From an uncultured Prevotella sp. (GTDB taxonomy: Bacteria; Bacteroidota; Bacteroidia; Bacteroidales; Bacteroidaceae): a stretch of DNA of 64,000 nt. A program made the position numbers and the translations under genes. Each line of letters begins with the position of its first letter. Within the stretch, counting starts at the first letter, position 1. The DNA lies in contig CAAGKM010000004.1 of the NCBI GenBank assembly GCA_900770395.1, positions 124,001-188,000 on the forward strand, read 5' to 3'. Positions 1 to 7,427 of this stretch are shown piece after piece. The notes beneath the pieces were generated by a model. It was not told the DNA's origin. It was given only the letters and a program-made list of their open reading frames with translations, and did not search any database.

Positions 1-104
1 TTGCCCGTTATCTTTGGTAGGGCGAAGCTGACAAACAGGCCAGCTACCGCCTGCAGTGCCAGAAACACGAAGAGGAATGTAAGTACATTGAAAAACTTTT
101 TCAT
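1..104 (-). CDS. N-terminal fragment of an unidentified membrane or secreted protein
   Basis: Only the first 34 codons are inside the window. The ATG is at 104-102 and the product begins MKKFFNVLTFLFVFLALQAV, a basic N-terminus followed by a strongly hydrophobic stretch. This is a signal peptide or first transmembrane helix. The gene lies 94 bp downstream of pnp on the same strand, but a good terminator lies between them, so it is probably transcribed separately. The family cannot be named from this fragment. Confidence 0.55.
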   Translation of the reverse strand, partial: MKKFFNVLTFLFVFLALQAVAGLFVSFALPKITG

Positions 105-120
105 CTTTTTGTCCTTATTG

Positions 121-161
121 TCAAAAATGGCTCTCACAGAATGTGTGTTTCTGCAAGAGCC
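121..161 (-). terminator. Rho-independent terminator downstream of pnp
   Basis: Read on the minus strand, GGCTCTTGCAGAA (161-149) pairs with TTCTGTGAGAGCC (141-129), with one or two mismatches and a 7-nt loop. It is followed by ATTTTTGA. The position directly after the pnp stop codon fits transcription termination of pnp. Confidence 0.75.
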
Positions 162-198
162 GGTTTTATTTGATTGATTCTAATGTCTCGTCAGTGAC

Positions 199-2520
199 TT
201 AGAAGTCCATCTTGTCGAGCGAGTCGTTGAAGTCCTTTGGTTCATTTGTCGGCTCATGGAACTCGTCGTTGTTGTGGTCGTGACGCTCAGGACGTGGACG
301 ACGTTCGCCGCGCTCAGGACGTGGACGACGCTCACCGCGCTCAGGACGTGGACGGCGCTCGCCGCGTGCAGGACGCTCAACATATCCCTCTGGTTTCTCC
401 ACAAGCACACGGTGTGACAGCTTGTACTTACCTGTTTTCGGGTCAATCTCAAGCAGCTTCACCTGTATCTTGTCGCCTTCCTTGATGCCGGCTTCCTCAA
501 CAGTTTCCAAGCGCTTCCAGTCAATCTCCGAAATGTGGAGCAGACCGTCCTTACCTGGCATAATCTCTACGAAGCAGCCGTAAGGCATGATTGAGCGCAC
601 GGTACCCTCGTAAACCTCGCCAACCTCTGGGATTGCAACGATGCCCTTAATCTTGGCGATGGCGCTGTCGATAGCGTCCTTGTTAGGACCGCTCACCTGC
701 ACCTTGCCTACGCCATCAGTCTCGTCGATTGTGATGGTAGTGCCTGTCTCTTCCTGCATCTGCTGGATAATCTTACCGCCAGGACCGATAACGGCACCGA
801 TGAATTCCTTAGGAATCTCGAATGCAACGATGCGTGGTACGTGTGGCTTCAGCTCAGCGCGTGGCTCTGCTATTGTCTCTGTCAGCTTGTTGAGGATGTG
901 CTCACGGCCAGCCTTTGCCTGCATGAGAGCCTTCTCAAGAATCTCAAACGACAGACCGTCGCACTTGATGTCCATCTGTGTGGCTGTCAGACCGTCCTTT
1001 GTTCCGGTGGTCTTGAAGTCCATGTCGCCGAGGTGGTCCTCGTCGCCAAGGATATCAGAGAGCACGGCATACTTGTCTTCGCCTGGGTTCTTGATGAGTC
1101 CCATTGCGATACCGCTTACGGGCTTCTTCATAGGCACGCCGGCATCCATCAGCGCCAGTGTTCCTGCACATACGGTTGCCATTGACGATGAACCGTTTGA
1201 CTCAAGAATCTGTGACACAAGGCGCACAGTGTAAGGGAAGTCCTCTGGAATCTGACCCTTCAGACCACGCCATGCCAGGTGACCATGACCAATCTCACGG
1301 CGGCCTACGCCGCGCTGTGCTTTCGCCTCACCTGTACAGAATGGAGGGAAGTTATAGTGAAGGAGGAAGCGCATGTAGCTCTTGTCGAGCACATCGTCCA
1401 CCATCTTCTCGTCAAGCTTAGTACCGAGTGTACATGTAGAGAGCGACTGTGTTTCACCACGTGTGAAGATTGAGCTTCCGTGAGGCATTGGCAGTGGAGA
1501 CACCTCGCACCATATAGGACGGATCTCATCGGTCTTGCGGCCGTCGAGACGGATACCCTCGTCGAGGATGCAACGGCGCATTGCATCGCGCTCCACATCG
1601 TGATAGTAGCGGTCCATCATGGCATACTTCTCCTCCATCTCGTCTTCTGTCAGGTCAGTATGTGCTGCTGCGTAAGCCTCCTTGAAGTCAGTGAGAATCT
1701 TTTCGAAAGCCTCGGCACGTGCATGCTTCTCAAGAGCCTGCTTTGTCACGTCGTAAGCCTTCTGGTATAGCTCCTTGTTCATCTGCTCGCGCAGCTCCTC
1801 GTCGTTCACCTCGTGGTCATACTCGCGCTTCACGTCCTTGCCAAGCTCCTTCGACAGTTCTGTCTGCAGCTCGCACATGGGCTTGATGGCTGCCATGGCT
1901 GCCTTCAGAGCGCCAATCATGTCCTGCTCTGAAACCTCTTTCATCTCGCCCTCAACCATCATTATGTTCTCAGCCGATGCGCCCACCATGATGTCCATGT
2001 CGGCATCGTCCATCTGCTGGAATGTTGGGTTGATGACATACTCGCCGTTGATACGTGCAACGCGAACTTCACTGATAGGGCACTCGAATGGTATATCTGA
2101 ACATGCAAGGGCAGCCGATGCGGCAAAACCTGCAAGCGCGTCAGGCTGGTCAACACCGTCGGCCGACAGCAGCATAACATTTACAAATACTTCAGCGTGA
2201 TAGTTGGAGGGGAAAAGCGGACGGAGCACACGGTCAACAAGACGTGATGTGAGAATCTCGTTGTCGCCGGCTTTGCCTTCGCGCTTTGTGAATCCGCCGG
2301 GGAAACGGCCTGCGGCGGCATACTGCTCTCTGTAGTCCACCTGCAGAGGCATAAAATCAGTACCTGGTACTGCATCCTTAGCAGCACAAACAGTGGCAAG
2401 CAGAACAGTGTTGCCCATACGGAGCACGCACGAACCGTCGGTCTGTTTTGCTACTTTACCAGTCTCAATGCTGATGGTTCTTCCATCTGGCAATGAAATT
2501 GTTTTTGTAATTACGTTCAT
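199..2520 (-). CDS. pnp: Polyribonucleotide nucleotidyltransferase (PNPase)
   Basis: A 773-residue protein that degrades RNA 3' to 5' by phosphorolysis, a core exoribonuclease of the cytoplasmic RNA-decay machinery. Two RNase PH-like domains (about 10-145 and 330-490) flank a helical domain. A KH domain follows, with the loop motif VIGPGGKI near 575-585, then an S1 domain (about 640-705, beginning VGEVYEGTVRSIMPYG). Length and domain order match the family. The C-terminal tail is unusual: an Arg/Pro-rich nonapeptide (GERRPRPER) is repeated about three times before an acidic end, and the repeat is also visible at DNA level. Such basic tails often help RNA binding or degradosome contacts, but that role is inference here. 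Confidence 0.97.
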   Translation of the reverse strand: MNVITKTISLPDGRTISIETGKVAKQTDGSCVLRMGNTVLLATVCAAKDAVPGTDFMPLQVDYREQYAAAGRFPGGFTKREGKAGDNEILTSRLVDRVLRPLFPSNYHAEVFVNVMLLSADGVDQPDALAGFAASAALACSDIPFECPISEVRVARINGEYVINPTFQQMDDADMDIMVGASAENIMMVEGEMKEVSEQDMIGALKAAMAAIKPMCELQTELSKELGKDVKREYDHEVNDEELREQMNKELYQKAYDVTKQALEKHARAEAFEKILTDFKEAYAAAHTDLTEDEMEEKYAMMDRYYHDVERDAMRRCILDEGIRLDGRKTDEIRPIWCEVSPLPMPHGSSIFTRGETQSLSTCTLGTKLDEKMVDDVLDKSYMRFLLHYNFPPFCTGEAKAQRGVGRREIGHGHLAWRGLKGQIPEDFPYTVRLVSQILESNGSSSMATVCAGTLALMDAGVPMKKPVSGIAMGLIKNPGEDKYAVLSDILGDEDHLGDMDFKTTGTKDGLTATQMDIKCDGLSFEILEKALMQAKAGREHILNKLTETIAEPRAELKPHVPRIVAFEIPKEFIGAVIGPGGKIIQQMQEETGTTITIDETDGVGKVQVSGPNKDAIDSAIAKIKGIVAIPEVGEVYEGTVRSIMPYGCFVEIMPGKDGLLHISEIDWKRLETVEEAGIKEGDKIQVKLLEIDPKTGKYKLSHRVLVEKPEGYVERPARGERRPRPERGERRPRPERGERRPRPERHDHNNDEFHEPTNEPKDFNDSLDKMDF
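284..364 (-). repeat. Three tandem 27-bp repeats in the pnp 3' end
   Basis: Three consecutive 27-bp units (284-310, 311-337, 338-364) differ by only one or two bases each, and a partial fourth unit follows. The unit is in frame and encodes nine residues, giving the basic GERRPRPER tail repeat. Copy number could vary by slippage without breaking the reading frame. Confidence 0.85.
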
Positions 2521-2564
2521 CTAATTTTTAACTTTATTGTTTTCGTTTACATCAAAAAATCGCA

Positions 2565-2600
2565 CAAAATTAATAATAAAATGTGTAATAGCCAAAGTTA
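2565..2600 (-). promoter_or_regulatory. Promoter region of pnp
   Basis: On the minus strand two Bacteroidetes -7 boxes are visible upstream of pnp: TAACTTTG (2600-2593) and TAATTTTG (2572-2565). The second has a TTG-containing -33 candidate about 20 nt upstream, inside the first box. Either could start the pnp transcript. Confidence 0.5.
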
Positions 2601-2630
2601 TATGCAAATATTTATGATTTATTTATGTTT

Positions 2631-2665
2631 TATTGGCGATATTTCGCAAAAAAATAGTAACTTTG
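2631..2665 (+). promoter_or_regulatory. Promoter of the thioredoxin-like lipoprotein gene
   Basis: TAACTTTG at 2658-2665 fits the -7 consensus TAnnTTTG. A TATTGG (-33-like) lies at 2631-2636, 21 nt upstream. The start codon follows about 75 nt downstream. Confidence 0.5.
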
Positions 2666-2740
2666 TGCCCGAAAAGTGTTTTTAATGATTAAAACACGAT
2701 GAGAATAAAACGATATTTATAAAGTAAAACCAATAAGATA

Positions 2741-3895
2741 ATGAACAAGATTTTCAAGGCCTCCGCGCTGTGTCTCGCAGCTCTCTCAATGGTGGCATGT
2801 AATGAGAACAAGTTCCATGTGGATGGAAACATAAGCAACGCGGCTGACTCGTTGCTGTATTTTGAGAATGTGGGTCTCGACAAGGTGACTGTCGTTGACT
2901 CTGTGAAACTCGGCAGTGACGGCGATTTCTCCTTTGCCTGCAACGCTACCGAGGCGCCCGAGTTCTATCGTCTGCGCATTGCCGACCAGATAATCAACAT
3001 CTCGATTGACTCGACTGAGACTGTCACCGTGAAGGCTGCCTATCCGTCAATGGCAAACAGCTATGAGGTGAGCGGGTCTGAGAACTGCCAGCGCATAAAG
3101 GATTTGACACTCAAGCAGATTGACCTTCACCAGAAAGCGCAGGCAGTGCAGGCAAACATGAATCTTGGTGTGGATGCTGCCAACGACAGCATTCTGAAGA
3201 TGATAGATAAGTATAAGGAGGACGTGAAGCGTAACTATATTTTCAAGAATCCCGCCGCATCGTCGTCATATTTCGCATTGTTCCAGACTCTTGGCAACAT
3301 GCTCATTTTCAATCCACAACTGTCACGTGCCGATATGAAGGCGTTCGCGGCCGTGGCCACAAGCTGGGATACTTATTATCCAGGTGCTGTCCGCGGACAG
3401 AACTTGCATAACATCGCCATCGAGGGTATGAAGACTCAGCGCATTGTTGAGGCTAACAGTCAGCCGGTGGAGATTGACGCCAGTAAGGTGACGGCAGCAG
3501 GAATAATCGACATTAAGCTGCCCGATAACAAGGGACGCGAGCGCAGTCTTACCGAGCTGAAAGGCAAGGTGGTGCTTCTCGACTTCCACGTGTTTGCAAT
3601 GAACGAGTCGCCAAAGCGTATCCTCATGCTCCGCGAACTTTATAATAAGTATCATGCGCAAGGACTGGAGATTTATCAGATATCTCTCGACCCCAACGAG
3701 CATTTCTGGAAACAGCAGACGGCTGCTCTGCCTTGGATAAACGTGCGTGATGAGAACGGCGTGCAGTCTTCATGGGCTGCATTGTATAATGTGCAGTCGG
3801 TTCCTGAATATTTCCTCATCGACCGTGACAATAACCTCAAAAGCCGCTCGCAGCAAATCAAAGACATCGATGCTGCTATCAAGGCATTGCTGTAA
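2741..3895 (+). CDS. DUF4369/thioredoxin-like lipoprotein lacking the CxxC active site
   Basis: A 384-residue lipoprotein with a signal peptide ending at lipobox LSMVAC, giving a lipidated Cys20. Residues about 25-120 look like the DUF4369 beta-sandwich common in Bacteroidetes. Residues about 240-384 have a TlpA/AhpC-TSA thioredoxin fold, with LKGKVVLLDF leading into the active-site loop and SVPEYFLID near the cis-Pro position. Where TlpA proteins carry WCxxC, this one reads HVFAMNESPKR, so both redox cysteines are absent. It therefore cannot be a conventional thiol-disulfide oxidoreductase. A binding or structural role at the periplasmic face of the envelope is more likely. The gene is monocistronic, with its own promoter and terminator. 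Confidence 0.85.
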   Translation: MNKIFKASALCLAALSMVACNENKFHVDGNISNAADSLLYFENVGLDKVTVVDSVKLGSDGDFSFACNATEAPEFYRLRIADQIINISIDSTETVTVKAAYPSMANSYEVSGSENCQRIKDLTLKQIDLHQKAQAVQANMNLGVDAANDSILKMIDKYKEDVKRNYIFKNPAASSSYFALFQTLGNMLIFNPQLSRADMKAFAAVATSWDTYYPGAVRGQNLHNIAIEGMKTQRIVEANSQPVEIDASKVTAAGIIDIKLPDNKGRERSLTELKGKVVLLDFHVFAMNESPKRILMLRELYNKYHAQGLEIYQISLDPNEHFWKQQTAALPWINVRDENGVQSSWAALYNVQSVPEYFLIDRDNNLKSRSQQIKDIDAAIKALL

Positions 3896-3915
3896 TCGCC
3901 AGGACTGAAAATAAT

Positions 3916-3948
3916 AAGCGCCAAGCAAGATTTCCATGTTTGGCGCTT
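3916..3948. terminator. Hairpin terminator after the lipoprotein gene
   Basis: AAGCGCCAA (3916-3924) pairs perfectly with TTGGCGCTT (3940-3948), with a 15-nt loop. The right arm runs into TTTCCCCC. It lies 20 bp after the stop codon and is the likely terminator of the 2741-3895 transcript. Confidence 0.65.
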
Positions 3949-3970
3949 TCCCCCTACTTATTATGCGATT

Positions 3971-4090
3971 TATCTTAAGATAAAAGGCGAAGTATCTTAA
4001 GATAAAACGCAAAGTATTCTAAGATACTTAACGAAGTAAGTATATCTTAAATGATGAAGTAAGTAGTACTTCTCGAGACAAGTAAGTATA
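3971..4090. repeat. Degenerate tandem array of about 22-bp palindromic units
   Basis: The palindrome TATCTTAAGATA occurs at 3971-3982 and 3993-4004, exactly 22 bp apart. A decayed copy (TATTCTAAGATA) follows at 4015, then further diverged units containing TAAGTA near 4037, 4060 and 4083. It occupies most of the 297-bp gap between the lipoprotein terminator and the next gene. No coding function is apparent. Confidence 0.7.
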
Positions 4091-4192
4091 ACTGCTATGG
4101 CAATGTGAGAATATATTGTTTTTTCCGTTTTCTATTTCGATAAAAATAATGCAGTAATTTTAATTGTCTATGATGGACAAGGATATAAGCTT

Positions 4193-4600
4193 ATGAGACT
4201 GACCGATAAGAAATTTTGGATATTTGAGGGCTGTACCGTTGTATATGCTGTGGTGTTGCTGCTGATGGTATATGTTGGTTGGGACAAGTCGTGGGCTTTT
4301 GTTTATCTGCTTTCTATGGCTTTGTTGTGCAGTGTATGCGGATATGTCACATGGCTGTTGGCTAACCGCAGACATTGGTTCGTGTTCGGACTTGTATATG
4401 AGGCTGTGCTGTTATGTGTCAGTTCTGTGTTGTTGTGGATGCATCGTCTGGTAGCATTCAACTGTGAAATTGATGCCACAGATGTCGACATTTTCCTTTA
4501 TTGCATTATCGGAATATTCACAGTCTCGATACTTCCTACACTCGCACTCGCTTTCTTCGGGTATAAGCTGTTTCAGAAACTGGACGATGAACAGGAATGA
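4193..4600 (+). CDS. Hypothetical four-helix membrane protein
   Basis: A 135-residue protein with four hydrophobic segments (about 10-28, 34-55, 62-83 and 100-124) separated by short charged loops. It is a small integral inner-membrane protein that I cannot assign to a family. It is followed 17 bp later by an Imm32-like gene and then another small membrane protein, so the three may be co-transcribed. The region is flanked by repeats and orphan genes, which suggests accessory DNA. Confidence 0.6.
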   Translation: MRLTDKKFWIFEGCTVVYAVVLLLMVYVGWDKSWAFVYLLSMALLCSVCGYVTWLLANRRHWFVFGLVYEAVLLCVSSVLLWMHRLVAFNCEIDATDVDIFLYCIIGIFTVSILPTLALAFFGYKLFQKLDDEQE

Positions 4601-4617
4601 AGTAAAAAATTACCGTA

Positions 4618-4872
4618 ATGATGAATATTGATATACCAAAATATAATCCAGAAAATGGACTCCAGCTATGTTGGAACAGAGGTTTTGTCATTAAAGTCTT
4701 TGTAAAGAATGAGGATGTGGTAATTGCAGCCAATCGTGAAGGGCTGGTTTCTTTGGCTAATCATATGCTCAACCTTGCGCAGACGGAAGTTCCGCATGGT
4801 GCACATCTCCATTTTGATGAATATAATTCGTTAGAGGATGGTTCGGTGAATTTGATTATAGAGAAGCTATGA
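4618..4872 (+). CDS. Imm32-like small protein (predicted immunity-family fold)
   Basis: An 84-residue soluble protein. The central part (ANREGLVSLANHMLNLAQ, then GAHLHFDE and a C-terminal SVNLIIEKL) resembles, from memory, the short Imm32 family of predicted immunity proteins of polymorphic toxin systems: one helix packed against strands, ending in a His/Glu-rich strand. No toxin gene is adjacent, so here it could be an orphan immunity protein or serve another role. The start is ATG 4618 or the adjacent ATG 4621; neither has a clear Shine-Dalgarno. Confidence 0.5.
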   Translation: MMNIDIPKYNPENGLQLCWNRGFVIKVFVKNEDVVIAANREGLVSLANHMLNLAQTEVPHGAHLHFDEYNSLEDGSVNLIIEKL

Positions 4873-4910
4873 AGCCAGAAAGATTACAGACAAAATGAGA
4901 CATCAGAGGT

Positions 4911-5243
4911 ATGGCAGATAAAAACATGAATCAATCTACGGAAGGCGGTTGTCTGGAAACCATGCGCTATATTTCATTAATAGCCGTGACATTATGGGTG
5001 CTTGTGCTGCTGAGTGTATCCCTTAGCAGAAACGAGTGGCATCTGATTGTGTGGTGGATAATTACAATGACTGTCTTCCTGCCCATATTGGGATTCTGGA
5101 TATACTCATTAGTAAGGACAATAATAAGACGCACGAAAGTAGATTATATTTTGCTCTGCTTCCATATAACAGACTTACTCTTGTTTGTATTGGCAATGTA
5201 TTTGAGACTCCAGCAAGGGCGTATGTTTTTCCCGTTTATATGA
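4911..5243 (+). CDS. Hypothetical three-helix membrane protein
   Basis: A 110-residue protein with a short polar N-terminus and three predicted transmembrane helices (about 20-37, 44-67 and 80-98). The last two are separated by a basic loop (RTIIRRTK) that should face the cytoplasm. It has no recognisable family motifs. It follows the Imm32-like gene by 38 bp on the same strand and is probably part of the same small transcription unit. Confidence 0.55.
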   Translation: MADKNMNQSTEGGCLETMRYISLIAVTLWVLVLLSVSLSRNEWHLIVWWIITMTVFLPILGFWIYSLVRTIIRRTKVDYILLCFHITDLLLFVLAMYLRLQQGRMFFPFI

Positions 5244-5254
5244 CAATGTTCTGT

Positions 5255-5533
5255 TTAGTTCTCATAAAATCCTTGGGTACTCATTTTTGACCATGACAGA
5301 TACATTTCCTTATAATTGGCTTTGATAAATTCACGGATAATACGCACTTCTTTATCTTTTAGAAGACCTTTTTCTGTGACAACTGTATCACCATTGCTCT
5401 TAATGAAGAACTTGGCAGAACCAGTTTCTGTCAAACGGCGGTCACTTGCATGAACGTGCATAGCCTCAACAACACAATGAGATGTGAAGTATAAATAATA
5501 CCCGCATATCATAAATTCAAAATATTTAGGCAT
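5255..5533 (-). CDS. DUF4160-like protein
   Basis: A 92-residue protein with the pattern I associate with DUF4160: an N-terminal strand with GYYLYFTS, then AMHVHA, AKFF and a C-terminal helix ending near W80. Function is unknown; relatives are often found beside small partners in toxin-antitoxin-like arrangements. It is the last gene of a three-gene minus-strand unit. Its start overlaps the end of the upstream gene by 8 bp, which indicates translational coupling. Confidence 0.6.
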   Translation of the reverse strand: MPKYFEFMICGYYLYFTSHCVVEAMHVHASDRRLTETGSAKFFIKSNGDTVVTEKGLLKDKEVRIIREFIKANYKEMYLSWSKMSTQGFYEN

Positions 5534-5771
5534 CGGCTCCCTCCTCTACAAAACATCTGTTACGTTGCCAATATCCAGAAACAATATCTAACTCGATGTC
5601 ATTCATATTTGTTTCCAAAATCTCTCCATTCTGACGAATGACAGAAACATGATTTGGGGCATACAATCCCACAACTCTTATGTTTCCATTCTCAAATGGA
5701 CAAAACGCATATCCTCCAACAATCATAAGTGCAGACTGCGCAAGCTGATTTATTTCATTGTTTGTCATCAT
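5526..5771 (-). CDS. Hypothetical small protein, middle gene of the DUF4160 unit
   Basis: An 81-residue soluble protein. A helical N-terminus (NNEINQLAQSALMIVGGYAF) is followed by strands, with NGEILETNMNDIELD in the second half. I do not recognise the family. It overlaps the upstream gene by 17 bp and the downstream DUF4160-like gene by 8 bp, so the three products are almost certainly made together. Confidence 0.55.
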   Translation of the reverse strand: MMTNNEINQLAQSALMIVGGYAFCPFENGNIRVVGLYAPNHVSVIRQNGEILETNMNDIELDIVSGYWQRNRCFVEEGADA

Positions 5772-6060
5772 ATTTTATCTCAACGTTTTTTATTGGCCTT
5801 AGGAACTTCTCTGAATTGACATGAAGATTTTTCAGTATGGGCAACAAGTCTATATACTCTTCCACCTCTCCCATGGTGCTGTATTTTGCCGTTACAACCA
5901 AATATCCATAATCCCATTCCTTGATGGATGTGTAACATTCCAACTTGTCGGATGTACGGAAACGGATATTCTGACCGCCATAACGAAATGAGGTCATATC
6001 ACCGTGACTCGACAAATATGCCGTAGTACCAGCTGTGTTATTATAATCAGAATTGTCCAT
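5755..6060 (-). CDS. Hypothetical small protein, first gene of the DUF4160 unit
   Basis: A 101-residue soluble protein beginning MDNSDYNNTAGTTAYLSSHG, with a likely beta-rich body (GGQNIRFRTSDKLECYTS, GYLVVTAKY) and an acidic middle. I believe close homologues occur widely in Bacteroidales, also beside small DUF4160-type genes, but I cannot name the family. It has its own promoter (6086-6117) and leads the operon. Confidence 0.55.
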   Translation of the reverse strand: MDNSDYNNTAGTTAYLSSHGDMTSFRYGGQNIRFRTSDKLECYTSIKEWDYGYLVVTAKYSTMGEVEEYIDLLPILKNLHVNSEKFLRPIKNVEIKYDDKQ

Positions 6061-6085
6061 AATAAAACTTTGTGGTTATCTTCTG

Positions 6086-6117
6086 CAAAGATAGGCATTA
6101 TTTTTCGTTCCGCCAAA
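6086..6117 (-). promoter_or_regulatory. Promoter of the DUF4160-type operon
   Basis: On the minus strand a TTTG element (6117-6114) is followed after 20 nt by TATCTTTG (6093-6086), an exact match to TAnnTTTG. The start codon lies 26 nt further on. Confidence 0.75.
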
Positions 6118-6308
6118 TCTTTTATTATAAAAATGCGATAATTTGCTTGTTGTGTCAGGAAAATCTTTGCATCTCGATAAAAATCAATGTGGCTATTTTG
6201 TGAGATTATATTTAATATGACGCTTGACAAAATGACACTGTTCTTGGTGCAATTCGTGTTATATTTTGTTAAGCTGGCGATGAAGCCGTATAATTTTTGC
6301 ATATTAAG

Positions 6309-6339
6309 TTTGCAGATGTTTTTTTTATTTGTATCTTTG
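6309..6339 (+). promoter_or_regulatory. Promoter of lplA
   Basis: TTTG at 6309-6312, 19 nt, then TATCTTTG at 6332-6339 is a textbook Bacteroidetes promoter. Transcription would begin near 6346, so the coding sequence must start at ATG 6358 and not at an upstream in-frame codon. Confidence 0.85.
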
Positions 6340-6357
6340 CCACAAAATACAGCATAC

Positions 6358-7380
6358 ATGAAGTATATAGCATTACCTGACGGCAGAGTGAGACGGCTCT
6401 CGTTTTATCTCGCAATGGAGGAGTACGTTGCCCGCAACATCGGCGAGCGCGACTGCTTTTTCATGTGGCAGGTGGAGCCGAGTGTTATCTTCGGGCGTAA
6501 TCAGCTCATCGAGAATGAGGTGAACATGGATTTCTGCAGGGCGCACAGCATAATGACCTATCGCCGCAAGAGTGGGGGAGGGTGCGTATATGCTGACATG
6601 AACAATGTTATGTTTTCGTACATCACGACCGATGAGGGAGTGGGATTCATCTTTCATAGATATATAAGTATGGTGGTGCATGTGCTCCGCAAGATGGGCG
6701 TGGATGCCAAGGCGAGCGGACGCAATGATGTGATGATTGGCGACCGCAAGGTGTCGGGAAACGCCTTTTACCGTATACCGGGAAGAAACATCGTGCATGG
6801 AACGATGCTCTATGACACAGACATGGTGAACATGGTGGGAGCAATCACGCCTACTGACGAGAAACTGCTCTGCAAGGGAATTGACAGTGTGAGGCAGCGC
6901 ATAGCACTGCTGAAAGACCATACCCGGCTGACATTGGATGAATTTAAGGACTTCGTGAGGCGCAATCTCTGTCATGGCGAGATAATGCTTAATGACAGCG
7001 ATGTGAAAGCCATTGAGGAGATTGAGCGCGAATATCTGTCGGACGAGTTCATCTATGGCAACAATCCGAAATATACTGTGGTGAGAAAACGGAGGATTGA
7101 GGGTGTCGGGGATTTCGAGCTTCGTATTGAACTGAAAAACGGCGTGATAAAAGGCATGACGATGCTCGGCGACTATTTTATTGCAGGCGATGTGGACACA
7201 GAGATTATCAAGCCGCTGAAGGGAGCAGCCCTTTGCAGGGAAGAACTGGAAAGGATATTGCCTGATGACATGGGAAAGGTGATTCTCAACCTGAGACGCG
7301 ATGATCTAATCGACATTATGCTGGACGGCGGAAAGCAAAAGCCGGCTGTTTGGGGACAAAAGGCTGGACGGCAAACTTAA
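6358..7380 (+). CDS. lplA: Lipoate-protein ligase A
   Basis: A 340-residue enzyme that activates lipoate with ATP and transfers it to lipoyl domains such as GcvH. RRKSGGGCVYADMNN at about 68-82 is the lipoate/ATP-binding signature. GDRKVSGNAFY at about 128-138 holds the catalytic Lys (about 131). The reading frame is open upstream to 6187, but the promoter at 6309-6339 places the transcript start near 6346, so ATG 6358 (MKYIALPDGR) is the start. It sits 47 bp upstream of gcvT, and its obvious client GcvH is encoded two genes downstream. The cluster thus makes and lipoylates its own glycine cleavage system. Confidence 0.92.
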   Translation: MKYIALPDGRVRRLSFYLAMEEYVARNIGERDCFFMWQVEPSVIFGRNQLIENEVNMDFCRAHSIMTYRRKSGGGCVYADMNNVMFSYITTDEGVGFIFHRYISMVVHVLRKMGVDAKASGRNDVMIGDRKVSGNAFYRIPGRNIVHGTMLYDTDMVNMVGAITPTDEKLLCKGIDSVRQRIALLKDHTRLTLDEFKDFVRRNLCHGEIMLNDSDVKAIEEIEREYLSDEFIYGNNPKYTVVRKRRIEGVGDFELRIELKNGVIKGMTMLGDYFIAGDVDTEIIKPLKGAALCREELERILPDDMGKVILNLRRDDLIDIMLDGGKQKPAVWGQKAGRQT

Positions 7381-7427
7381 AACAAGAAAAAACTGAAAAC
7401 AATATAACTAAAACAACTTAAAGCTTT

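Noticed and set aside
237..485. Plus-strand open frame opposite the pnp tail
   Set aside because: It is the shadow of the 27-bp repeats in pnp; low-complexity product and no start signals.
3971..4090. CRISPR array
   Set aside because: Units are contiguous and palindromic with no unique spacers, and no cas genes are present; the same applies to the arrays at 35260 and 42654.
6187..6357. N-terminal extension of lplA (57 extra residues)
   Set aside because: The perfect promoter at 6309-6339 lies inside it, so the extension cannot be transcribed from that start.
7381..7427. Glycine riboswitch before gcvT
   Set aside because: Only 47 bp separate lplA from gcvT, too short for the aptamer, and no matching motif is seen.
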